Shown piece by piece: positions 15,832 to 23,603 of a stretch of DNA of 43,223 nucleotides. The stretch covers positions 1 to 43,223 of the forward strand of contig NZ_JHQS01000124.1 of assembly GCF_014843845.1 (NCBI RefSeq). The letters are read 5' to 3'. A program made the translations under genes and the position numbers. Position 1 is the stretch's first letter; every line of letters begins with the position of its first letter. Source of the stretch: Mesorhizobium amorphae (GTDB lineage Bacteria; Pseudomonadota; Alphaproteobacteria; Rhizobiales; Rhizobiaceae). The notes beneath the pieces were generated by a model, which made no database searches, was not told the origin of the DNA, and saw nothing but the letters and a program-made list of their open reading frames with translations.

Positions 15832-17907
15832 TCACCTCTGCGTTCTTTTGCGTATGAGAGCGTCAAGCGCCACGCACGAACCCTGACTCACGATTATCGG
15901 ATTGATGTCGACTTCTCTGACAATATCTCTGGCTTCGATTGCCAGGCGCGAAAGACTTACCCCGACACGCGCCAGCGCAGTGAGGTCATATGCCGGCTTG
16001 CCCCTAAATCCAGAAAGCAACCTGTAAATTTTCAGACCCGCCAACGCATCAATAAATTCCCGTTCACTTACTGGGCAAAGCAAGCTGGCCGAGTCCTCAA
16101 GAAGTTCGATCATGATACCGCCCGCGCTAACGATCAGGATTGGCCCCACCTGATCGTCATTGACGATTCCGAGAGCTACCTCGACGCCGTCTGTCTTGAT
16201 CATTTCGCAAACAAGCACCTTCGGGCCGAGGCGAAAGGCTACATCCTCGTAAGCTGCGTAGACCTCCGCGGCCGAGCGCAGGTTCAGCTTCACGCCGCCA
16301 ACGTCAGATTTGTGAAGGACTCCGATGGCTGCTGTTTTCAATACTACCGGGTAGCCGATGCGCTCGGCCGCGGCCACGGCCGTTGCTGCCGAATCTGACG
16401 GAATGCGCGCGGCTGTCGGGATGCCATAGGCGTCCAGTACGTCAAGACAGTCTGACTCCGTCATTGTATCCGATTGGACTATGCGTCGAAGGTCCGGATC
16501 CATCCCCTTCACAGCCTTTGATGGGACCTCCATCGCAACTGCTCGGCCCCTCCATTTCTTCCAGGCCATCACGTTCCGAATGGCTCGCAATGCGTTTTCT
16601 ACGCCATCGAACAGCGGTATCCCCGCCTCTGACAATTTTTCGGCCAGACGCGTCCTTGGCAGGCGTGCAAAGTTCGTCGCCACGCAGATTGGTTTTTCAG
16701 TCCTAGAATTGGCTGCAATGCATGCTTCGACGAACCCCTCGGAAATATAGTCCTCCATTGGGACATCGCAGACGAGCGCGGTGAGGCCTACAGCTGCATC
16801 CTCGCTAATGGCGAGAAGGCACTGTGTGTAGTTTTCAATAAAATCGGTGGCAGTGCCCCAGGCATCCAGCGGGTTCACAGCGTCCAGGCCAGGTGCCAGA
16901 TGCCCCGTCAGGCGATTGGCCGTAGCTTGGCTTATTGCGGCAAAGTTGACTCCAACGGCCTCTGCAACATCGACCAGGTGGCCACGCGCGCCACCCGAAT
17001 CGAGCACGGCGCCGAGATCGCCATCCGCCATGTCTTTCGGCGAGGACAACAGCAATGCTGTCGCTGCCAATTCGTCAATCGTTTCTACTTCGATGACCCC
17101 GCTTTTGGCGAAAAGTGCGCGGTAGGCCGCATGGTTCCCGGCGATGGCGCCTGAGTGACTTTCGGCAAGTCTGGCGCTCAGGGACGTCTTGCCGATCTTC
17201 AGCGCGACGATCGGCACGCCCTTTTCACGAGCCATCGCCGCGGCCTCAATGAAGCCTGGAACGTCCCGGATTGTTTCCAGGAAAAGCGCTACAACCTTCG
17301 TCGTCTGGAGTGACAGGGCGTATTTCATGTAATCTGCAACGGTGGTCGTAAGCTCCTGGCCGCTCGAAACCGCTAGATTGAAACGCAAGCGCGGATCTTG
17401 GTTGAGAAGGCATGATAGGATCGCGCCAGAATGACAGATCGTCGCAATCGATCCGGATGCCCTGTTTTCAAAGGGAAACCAGCTTACAGCGACGCGTTTT
17501 TCGAGGTTAAGAAAGCCCATGCTGTTGGCGCCGCACAAGGCGATGCCGTTTTCCCTGAGCTTCCTTCCAATGCGTTCCGGCAGAGTGGGATTTGTATCGT
17601 TCGATATGTAAGCGCTTGCGAAAATAGTCGCGGCTTTCGCACCGCAGGCTATTACCTTGTCAATCTCGCTTTCAATATTCTGATTGGCAACGCAGATAAC
17701 GACATGTTCAGGCAATCCGACAATATCGTTAAGAGATGGATAGCATTTTCTGCCGAAAACCTGACTATACTTTGGATTAACGGGGTACACCTCGCCGGTA
17801 TAGCCAAAATCGATAATTTGGCGGAGCGCATCACAGCCTGCCGTGTTTTCACGAGGTGAAGCGCCAACGACGGCGATCGATTTTGGCTCCAGCAGAGCTG
17901 TCAACAC
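15832..17907 (-). CDS. ADP-forming acyl-CoA synthetase (fused alpha-beta subunits)
   Basis: A 691-residue NDP-forming acyl-CoA synthetase. Order: CoA-binding Rossmann domain (PKSIAVVGASP), succinyl-CoA-ligase-like domains (CGANSMGFLN, ESHSGAIAGNHAAYRALFAK with the expected histidine, VNPLDAWG), then an ATP-grasp domain (PVVLKTAAIGVLHKSDVGGV, REVDINPIIV). I prefer the GTG at 17907, which has AAGGA upstream and sits the usual distance before the Rossmann strand; an ATG at 17976 adds 23 residues with no proper site. It activates an acid reversibly with ATP and CoA. It lies between the ALO-like oxidase and the acyl-CoA dehydrogenase, so it probably starts the CoA part of the pathway. Confidence 0.92.
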   Translation of the reverse strand: MLTALLEPKSIAVVGASPRENTAGCDALRQIIDFGYTGEVYPVNPKYSQVFGRKCYPSLNDIVGLPEHVVICVANQNIESEIDKVIACGAKAATIFASAYISNDTNPTLPERIGRKLRENGIALCGANSMGFLNLEKRVAVSWFPFENRASGSIATICHSGAILSCLLNQDPRLRFNLAVSSGQELTTTVADYMKYALSLQTTKVVALFLETIRDVPGFIEAAAMAREKGVPIVALKIGKTSLSARLAESHSGAIAGNHAAYRALFAKSGVIEVETIDELAATALLLSSPKDMADGDLGAVLDSGGARGHLVDVAEAVGVNFAAISQATANRLTGHLAPGLDAVNPLDAWGTATDFIENYTQCLLAISEDAAVGLTALVCDVPMEDYISEGFVEACIAANSRTEKPICVATNFARLPRTRLAEKLSEAGIPLFDGVENALRAIRNVMAWKKWRGRAVAMEVPSKAVKGMDPDLRRIVQSDTMTESDCLDVLDAYGIPTAARIPSDSAATAVAAAERIGYPVVLKTAAIGVLHKSDVGGVKLNLRSAAEVYAAYEDVAFRLGPKVLVCEMIKTDGVEVALGIVNDDQVGPILIVSAGGIMIELLEDSASLLCPVSEREFIDALAGLKIYRLLSGFRGKPAYDLTALARVGVSLSRLAIEARDIVREVDINPIIVSQGSCVALDALIRKRTQR

Positions 17908-18028
17908 AGCAACATTCCTTATATGTTCAACGACCCGGTTGAGCTTCACGGTTACATAAGCAGCGAGAGCGGACATCTCTTATGGCCGGACATGCGGCGA
18001 CCGATTTCGATCTCCGTCGACAAATAGC

Positions 18029-19267
18029 CTAGCCGAGCAACAGTCTCAGGTGGTCGTTGAGAAATCGATTCTTGGGATCGAGTTGGCGCCGCAGTTTCCG
18101 AAAATCGTTCGCTCGCGGATAAAGCTGAGTGACATCGTCGGTATCGAGGAAGTGCATTTTGCCCCAATGCGGACGGGAGCCGTATCGGCGCAGGATTTCG
18201 TCCACGTCCCTCAAAAAAGGCCAGTAATCGATTCCAGGACCGCCGGAGACCGACAGCGTGATGCTGTCCTGGTGGTGGAACGGGCTCATCCAACCGGGAT
18301 CCCCGGCGGTAAAGCGATATTCGATCGGGTAGATGCAGTTGGTGTGCCTGGTGAGCATGAGCTCGCGCACTGCCCTGACAGCGGTCTTGCCGTGCTCCAG
18401 CGGTACTGCGTATTCGAGCTCAACAAAGTTCGGCACGTATTCAATGGGGTACACTTCGGAACTGTACGCAATTTTCTCGAAGTCCGCCTCCATTGGAGCT
18501 GCGTCGGTGATGTCCATAATCTTCATTTCGCAGACATCAGCCAGCTTTTCGGTGCTCGACACAGCTGCAGTGTCCGGCAGGCAGTAGAGATGACGACTCT
18601 CTGGCGTTGGGCACCAGAAGAAGCCGAAGTGACGGTGGTTCGCCGCCAGCTCATCGTGCCGTTCCATGCAAGTCTCGAAGTCGTCTCTCCACAAGCGCTC
18701 ATGAAGGTTGTAGGCATCCATGACGTTAAGGGTGAGCGAGGAAATGATGCCGAGCGTCCCCAACGACACCTGTGCCGCGTGCAGCAGGTCGCTGTCGCTG
18801 TCGTCAATGTCGAGGATGTTGCCATCGGCCTTGATGATGCGCATCCCGCAAATCGACGATGCAAGGTTACCAAGCCGGAGGCCAGTGCCGTGCGTGCCCG
18901 TGGTGAAGGCTCCTGCAACGGCTTGGCTATCGATGTCGCCTTGGTTGATCAGCGATAAGCCGTGCTGCTTGAGTGTCCTGCCGACCTCGTTGATCTTGGT
19001 GCCGCCGGCGACTGTCACTCGCTTGTGTTCATGATCAATTCTGTGCACACCATGAAGATTGGCCAACGACAGGAGAAGACCGTTGGTTCCCACGACTGGT
19101 GTGAATGAATGTCCCGAGCCCGACACGCGAATTCCAAGATCCCGCTGGTCTGCCTCCCGGACCAGATCGACAAGCTCCGCCTCCGTCTCGGGAGAAGCCT
19201 TGTATTGTGACACGCAGTATTGATTTCCGACCCAGTTGCGCCAAACGCCGCCTTTTTCGAAAGTCAT
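18029..19267 (-). CDS. FAD-dependent sugar-lactone/alditol oxidase-like protein (ALO family)
   Basis: A 412-residue flavoprotein. The FAD loop is VSGSGHSFTPVV near 48-59, followed by GAFTTGTHGTG, and the C-terminal ALO domain keeps the HWGKMH motif at about 367-372. These mark the D-arabinono-1,4-lactone / L-gulono-1,4-lactone oxidase family, which also holds alditol oxidases. The ATG at 19267 is chosen for its AAGGA site; the frame stays open upstream into the SDR gene but in the wrong frame for it. It follows the SDR gene by 10 bp. It could oxidise a polyol, lactone or related hydroxyl compound in the first steps of the operon pathway. Confidence 0.9.
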   Translation of the reverse strand: MTFEKGGVWRNWVGNQYCVSQYKASPETEAELVDLVREADQRDLGIRVSGSGHSFTPVVGTNGLLLSLANLHGVHRIDHEHKRVTVAGGTKINEVGRTLKQHGLSLINQGDIDSQAVAGAFTTGTHGTGLRLGNLASSICGMRIIKADGNILDIDDSDSDLLHAAQVSLGTLGIISSLTLNVMDAYNLHERLWRDDFETCMERHDELAANHRHFGFFWCPTPESRHLYCLPDTAAVSSTEKLADVCEMKIMDITDAAPMEADFEKIAYSSEVYPIEYVPNFVELEYAVPLEHGKTAVRAVRELMLTRHTNCIYPIEYRFTAGDPGWMSPFHHQDSITLSVSGGPGIDYWPFLRDVDEILRRYGSRPHWGKMHFLDTDDVTQLYPRANDFRKLRRQLDPKNRFLNDHLRLLLG

Positions 19268-19277
19268 GTCCTTGCCC

Positions 19278-20045
19278 TCAAATCGCGGTGAAACAATTAT
19301 CGACAAACAGATGCGCGCCGCTGATGAAGCTTGCATCATCGCTTGCCAGATAAAGTGCGGCCTTAGCAACCTCGTCGGGCCGACACATGCGTCCCTGCTG
19401 GGCCGCGATCGCGGCATCGGAGACGTCGATACCGTATCTTGACAGTTCCTCGACTTCCCTCTGGCCGTGGGGCGTTTGAATGAAGCCTGGGCAAACCGCA
19501 TTGCACCGTATGTTGCGGTCGCGGAACTCGACTGCGATCGAGCGCGCGAACATGTGGCAGGCGCCCTTTGTGGTGTTGTAGAGAACTTCCATTGGAGTGG
19601 CTGCGACCGCGGAGATGGAAGAGGTGCAGACGATGGATCCGCCACCGGCGTCTATCATCTGCGGAATCACTGTACGGGTTACAAGGAACATACTGCGCAC
19701 ATTGATGGCCATCAGCCGGTCCCAATCTTGGAGGGTTGTCTCGAGGAACGGCCGGATGATAATGGTGCCGGCATGGTTAAATAGGACGGTGATCTGTCCC
19801 AGAGCGCCACTGAGCGCGCTAACGGCAGAAGCCACCTGCCCTTCATCTGAGACATCGGCAGCTGCGAATGCAGCCTCGTAGCCTTGATTGCGCAAACGGC
19901 TTGCAGCCGCCTCACCGTCGCTGGATGGCAGATCGACTATGCCAACTGCCGCACCTTCGCGCGCAAAAAGTTCCGATGCCGCAAGACCGCATCCTCCCGC
20001 ACCGCCGCTGATGAGCGCAACCTTGCCTTGAAGCCGACCACCCAT
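19278..20045 (-). CDS. Short-chain dehydrogenase/reductase (SDR)
   Basis: A 255-residue classical SDR. The cofactor loop is SGGAGGCG, the NNAG strand reads NHAG, and the catalytic residues are Ser143, Tyr156 and Lys160 (TSSIS then YNTTK). The acidic residue after the second strand (IVDLP) suggests NAD(H) preference. The ATG at 20045 has AGGGG upstream; a GTG at 20051 is an alternative. It is the first gene of a six-gene minus-strand operon and is divergent from the LuxR regulator. Confidence 0.92.
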   Translation of the reverse strand: MGGRLQGKVALISGGAGGCGLAASELFAREGAAVGIVDLPSSDGEAAASRLRNQGYEAAFAAADVSDEGQVASAVSALSGALGQITVLFNHAGTIIIRPFLETTLQDWDRLMAINVRSMFLVTRTVIPQMIDAGGGSIVCTSSISAVAATPMEVLYNTTKGACHMFARSIAVEFRDRNIRCNAVCPGFIQTPHGQREVEELSRYGIDVSDAAIAAQQGRMCRPDEVAKAALYLASDDASFISGAHLFVDNCFTAI

Positions 20046-20138
20046 TTGCACCCCTGTTGTGTTATGTCGCCTGTAAAGGTGGGTTTATTACGATCAAGGC
20101 AGGTTCACTTTGCCTGAAGGTCTTTCGCCCACACGGGT

Positions 20139-20180
20139 AACGCTTTGGCCCATGCTTGCATAAGCGTTTCAGCTGGGCCA
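20139..20180. promoter_or_regulatory. Two interleaved inverted repeats upstream of the LuxR gene
   Basis: AACGCTT at 20139-20145 pairs with AAGCGTT at 20162-20168. TGGCCCA at 20146-20152 pairs with TGGGCCA at 20174-20180. The arms alternate (A B A' B'), so in RNA only one stem could form at a time, while on DNA they are two half-overlapping dyads. The place, between the SDR operon and the divergent LuxR gene, fits an operator. Chance 7-bp pairs are common, so this is tentative. Confidence 0.35.
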
Positions 20181-20232
20181 TATTCCAAAAGTGATACATC
20201 GCGGTGCGTGAGCTCCGCTTCATGAGTGGGCC

Positions 20233-21075
20233 TTGCTTGCGCTGAATAACTTACCCGACGTATCGGCAATCGCCTCGGTCATGGGACAGATCGGGAAGCC
20301 TTCGCTGCCGGCGGCGCTCGATGATATGCTCGCCCGCATTGCTCCGTTCGATTTGTCGGCGATTTTTGGTTTTCCCTTCGATGCCAGACCACTGCTGCTC
20401 TACGATGGCTATCGTCAGGGTGCAGCGCCATCGGCGTTGGAAGCCTACCTCAACGGCGCCTACCTGCTGGACCCGTTCTACACGGCCTGTGTCCAGGGCT
20501 GGGAACCGGGCCTATGGCGTATGCGCGACTTGGCGCCCGACCGCTTCTTCGATTCGGAGTTTTACGGCTCAACAGAGATCCATCCTTGCATTTCCATGCA
20601 GGCGGGTTCCCTTGTTGAGGAGATCGGCTTCCTCGTCCCGCTGGAAGGCGGGTTCAACGCCGTTTACTCGCTGATGCGTCTGCGGGGCGCCCCGTTTTCC
20701 GTGACGGAGAAGACTGGCCTGCAAGCGCTTGAGCCGGTCGTGCGCGAGAGCATCCGTAGCCAGTGGCGGGATGCTCGGGCGACCATGCGCCCACCAAGTC
20801 TGAATGATTTGATGGAGAAGGCCTTTACGACGTTCTGCCAAGACCGGCTGACATATCAACAGCGCAGAATCGTGCAGCTCATCCTGCGCGGCCACAGCAA
20901 CTGCTCGATCGGGTCGATCATTTCCGTGACCGAAGGCACGGTCAAACTGCACCGCCAGAACATCTACAAAAGGCTTAATATTTCCAGTCAAAGCGAGCTT
21001 TTTGCCCTGTTCATCCAGACACTTCTGCCGGAGCTCGCGATTACGTCCGCCCGCAATGGCCAGCCGAACCATTAG
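20233..21075 (+). CDS. LuxR-type transcriptional regulator
   Basis: A 280-residue protein with a C-terminal LuxR helix-turn-helix (about 205-265: LTYQQRRIVQLILRGHSNCS then TEGTVKLHRQNIYKRLNISS). The first 190 residues show no N-terminal receiver pattern that I recognise, nor the residues typical of acyl-homoserine-lactone domains; the part around YDGYRQGAAP may be a ligand-binding domain. The start is a TTG at 20233 after a weak GAGTGGG; an ATG at 20281 would be 16 residues shorter. It is divergent from the six-gene catabolic operon and is its likely regulator. A diverged copy of its 3' end is found at 32504-32575. Confidence 0.88.
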   Translation: MLALNNLPDVSAIASVMGQIGKPSLPAALDDMLARIAPFDLSAIFGFPFDARPLLLYDGYRQGAAPSALEAYLNGAYLLDPFYTACVQGWEPGLWRMRDLAPDRFFDSEFYGSTEIHPCISMQAGSLVEEIGFLVPLEGGFNAVYSLMRLRGAPFSVTEKTGLQALEPVVRESIRSQWRDARATMRPPSLNDLMEKAFTTFCQDRLTYQQRRIVQLILRGHSNCSIGSIISVTEGTVKLHRQNIYKRLNISSQSELFALFIQTLLPELAITSARNGQPNH

Positions 21076-21660
21076 GGTCGCCCGCCCACCAGCCGCGAGA
21101 CGCGGGCGCAACAAATCCACTTCAATCCAATTGGGCTAAAGGAGCAGGCTTCTATGATCGGAGCGCTCAGTCCGCCTCCAGCCTCAAGACCTGCTTCGCG
21201 CGTAAGGTATCCATTAGTCCCAAATAGTCCCCAACCTCGCGTTGAGCGGCTTCTAGCATTGGACGACCTTCGGACTGGGCACAGAAGAGGGATGATTTTC
21301 GTCCAAACGGACCCCTTTGACGCCGGGGTTTTCAAAGTCCCTCCGGTTTGATCCGAGGCATTTGTGTTTTGGATGTTGATTATGGAGACAATTGCAAAGA
21401 TACGCCGGCGGTCGCGTGAAGCCGAGCTTTGGGCAGTGCAGCGTTGCCTAAATAGCATCACCGATGGGGGCTCTATCCATTAGCGCAGGATAGAGCAGCC
21501 CAATACTATGTCGAAGCCGCTATGTGGGTGTCGTGGCGGACGGCATTCAGCCACATACATATTGCCGCCACTAGCTCGCGGAACGAGCAAGCGGGGCTTA
21601 TGCGTGTGCGAAGCCGATGAAAAGCGCTGGCGACTTTAATTTGAAATGTATGGGCCTATG
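21076..21660. other. Gene-poor stretch with a possible IS21-type 5' remnant
   Basis: No convincing gene. Around 21288-21412 the plus strand resembles the leader and first codons of an IS21 istA gene: an ATG at 21381 followed by METIAKIRRR, the usual start of IstA, after which similarity stops. No ends, target duplication or istB are seen. The rest holds nothing I can name. Confidence 0.35.
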
Positions 21661-21664
21661 CGAG

Positions 21665-21688
21665 GGCTCCCGCGGGAGCCTATATAAT
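21665..21688 (+). promoter_or_regulatory. Perfect 16-bp palindrome next to a TATAAT box
   Basis: GGCTCCCGCGGGAGCC at 21665-21680 is a perfect palindrome. It is followed after two bases by TATAAT at 21683-21688, which sits 24 bp before the start of the GlxA-type gene. The palindrome fills the place of the promoter spacer, where a bound repressor would block polymerase. No good -35 sequence is seen, so an activator may be needed. The palindrome and box are seen; the function is inferred. Confidence 0.5.
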
Positions 21689-21711
21689 CGATCGTCACGG
21701 GGACGTTTTGG

Positions 21712-22722
21712 ATGGCAAAGACGTTCGCATTTCTCCTCGTTCGCGACTTTACGCTGTCGCCGCTTTCCCTGTTCATCGATACGCTGCGTCTGGCCGGAGA
21801 CGAAGGCGATCGAAGTCGTCGGGTAGAGTTCGACTGGCAGATACTCGGAGAAAGGGGCTTGCCTATACGCTCAAGCTGCGGGATCGAGTTGCTCCCGACG
21901 AGAGCTATCGGGGATCCTGAAGACTTCGACAATATCGTCATCGTTGGAGGCCTCTTGGACCCCCAACAGAACCTCAGTCAGGAAAAGGAAGCATTCCTGC
22001 TGCGCGCCGCAGAGCGCGGGGTGCATATCACGGCGCTTTGTACCGGGAGCTTTGTTCTGGCGCGCTACGGATTGCTGAATGGCTACGATGCTTGCGTCAG
22101 CTGGTTTCATATTAAGGATTTCAGGCAGTCGTTTCCCGATGTGCGGGCGCAAGCAGACGGCCTGTATTGCGTAGACCGCAAGCGATCGACATGCGCTGGA
22201 GGCACGGGTGCGGCGGATCTGGCTGGATACTTTGTTTTGAAATCAATCGGACCGAGGGCCGCGGAGAAAGCCGCGAAAATTCTGGTAATGGATCGAATTC
22301 GCAACAGCTACGACGTGCAACCGATTGGCGACCTTTTTCCAGAAGCGTCAAGCCGCGCAGTCAAGCGAGCGCTCTTGCTGATGGAGAGCAGCCTACAGGA
22401 GACAATAACAGTTTCTGATATCGCCGCGAAATTGAACGTCTCGAGGCGTCAACTCGAACGACTTTTTGCGATTGAATTGGAAGTGAGCCCAATGGCCGCC
22501 TATCTCGCGGTCCGGCTTCAATACGCAAAGTCGCTTCTTGAAGCTACCGACCTCCAGATCGGTGAAATTGGTTTCAGGTGCGGCTTTGGCAATGCCGGAC
22601 ATTTCAGCCGGGTCTTCCGCCAACATATCGGGGTTACGCCGACAGACCTCAGAAACCAGTATGCAGCTCCTAAAGATCGGTCTCGCGAACCCGGTACTCC
22701 CGCGTCAGGCCAGCGCCAGTAA
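21712..22722 (+). CDS. GlxA-family AraC regulator (DJ-1/PfpI-like + AraC HTH)
   Basis: A 336-residue two-domain regulator. Residues 1 to about 190 form a DJ-1/PfpI-like domain (FAFLLVRDFTLSPLSLFIDT, IVIVGGLLDP) that still has a cysteine at the elbow position in TALCTGSFVLA. The C-terminus has the AraC pair of helix-turn-helices (VSDIAAKLNVSRRQLERLF, then EIGFRCGFGNAGHFSRVFRQ). GlxA-type regulators often control choline, carnitine, betaine or arginine genes in alphaproteobacteria. No metabolic gene adjoins it, and IS remnants lie on both sides, so its target may be elsewhere in the genome. Confidence 0.92.
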   Translation: MAKTFAFLLVRDFTLSPLSLFIDTLRLAGDEGDRSRRVEFDWQILGERGLPIRSSCGIELLPTRAIGDPEDFDNIVIVGGLLDPQQNLSQEKEAFLLRAAERGVHITALCTGSFVLARYGLLNGYDACVSWFHIKDFRQSFPDVRAQADGLYCVDRKRSTCAGGTGAADLAGYFVLKSIGPRAAEKAAKILVMDRIRNSYDVQPIGDLFPEASSRAVKRALLLMESSLQETITVSDIAAKLNVSRRQLERLFAIELEVSPMAAYLAVRLQYAKSLLEATDLQIGEIGFRCGFGNAGHFSRVFRQHIGVTPTDLRNQYAAPKDRSREPGTPASGQRQ

Positions 22723-22744
22723 ACAGAACGGCGTGCCCCATATT

Positions 22745-23273
22745 CTTCTTGGAGTTCATATTTTTTCGTCGCTGCAATGCTTCGGTTCCAAGGGATCAAC
22801 ATGACCCGCTTAGGCGCGTCGGCACCGAGAGCAATCCTGCAAGCGGTGTCACAGGAAATGATAGCCTCCTGGTTGGTCTGGCTACCGTCGATAACTAGGC
22901 GGTCTGGCCGCCACCGCGCGCGGGTGCCTTTGTGAAGAACCGCTTGGCCGACAACAGGTAACGCTGCTTGCTGAACCAGAATTCGACGGTGTACCGACAC
23001 TGTCAATGGCGCGGCAAAGCTACGTCCACTGACCGGGGACTTTGATGTAGGTCTCGTCGATATACCGTCTGCCGGTCACTCCGCCAGGGTCGGTTGAAAC
23101 GCTCCAGCAATGGCGATGCGTAACGGGCGATCCAGCGATGAACGGTCGTGCGGTCGACAGCAATGCCCCGCTCGGTCATCATCTCCTGCAGATCACACAA
23201 GCTCAGATTGTAGGCCAGGTACCAGCGCGCACAAAGCAATCGCTGACGGATCGAACTGGCGGACCTAGAACAT
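22745..23273 (-). pseudogene. Broken IS6-family (IS26-like) transposase
   Basis: Reverse-strand pieces in several frames rebuild an IS6-type DDE transposase: RQFDPSAIALC, then RWYLAYNLSLCDLQEMM, TERGIAVDRTTVHRWIARYA, then YIDETYIKVPGQWT with the first catalytic aspartate, and VIDGSQTNQEAI with the second. There are at least three frameshifts and several stops (one right after the second codon from the ATG at 23273), and the end with the third acidic residue is missing. A sequence like an IS6 outer end (TGCAACACAACCC) lies at 23330-23342. No matching left end is seen. Confidence 0.75.
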
Positions 23274-23500
23274 ATACTCCTCCGAAAATGTCAGAGGCTC
23301 TCCTACCACAATGTCGATATGCAAATTGCTGCAACACAACCCGACCAACAAGCCCGACCGTACCGTCGAGCGCCGTCAAAGCCGGCATTCTCGACTTCGT
23401 GTACGGCACACCTTTGACGGATAGAGCTGATCGGTCTCACGCGACACGCCCAGGGCAGTCATCCCGCCCACGCACGCCATCTTTGCTTGGTCGAAAGCCA
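23274..23500. other. Stretch between the IS6 remnant and the ScfR terminator
   Basis: Apart from the probable IS end at 23330-23342, nothing recognisable. Open frames on both strands are short and show no family motif. Confidence 0.5.
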
Positions 23501-23524
23501 CAAAAGACGGGTCGAACACCCGTC
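23501..23524 (-). terminator. Rho-independent terminator for the ScfR-type gene
   Basis: Read on the minus strand, GACGGGT and ACCCGTC (23524-23506) form a 7-bp GC-rich stem with a GTTCG loop, followed at once by TTTTG. It lies about 80 bp after the stop codon of the ScfR-type gene and in the right direction. Confidence 0.6.
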
Positions 23525-23603
23525 ACAAACTCAGAATCGAACGCCGAAATAGCCTAGATGTGGAAACGGCATGAGACAAGTGGCACCCCTCCGGCCACCT
23601 CAC

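Noticed and set aside
18050..18958. A 302-codon plus-strand frame
   Set aside because: Antisense to the ALO-family gene, which has full family motifs; the frame has none.
21072..21461. A 129-codon minus-strand frame downstream of the LuxR gene
   Set aside because: No motif or likely start, and it overlaps the IS21-type remnant on the other strand.
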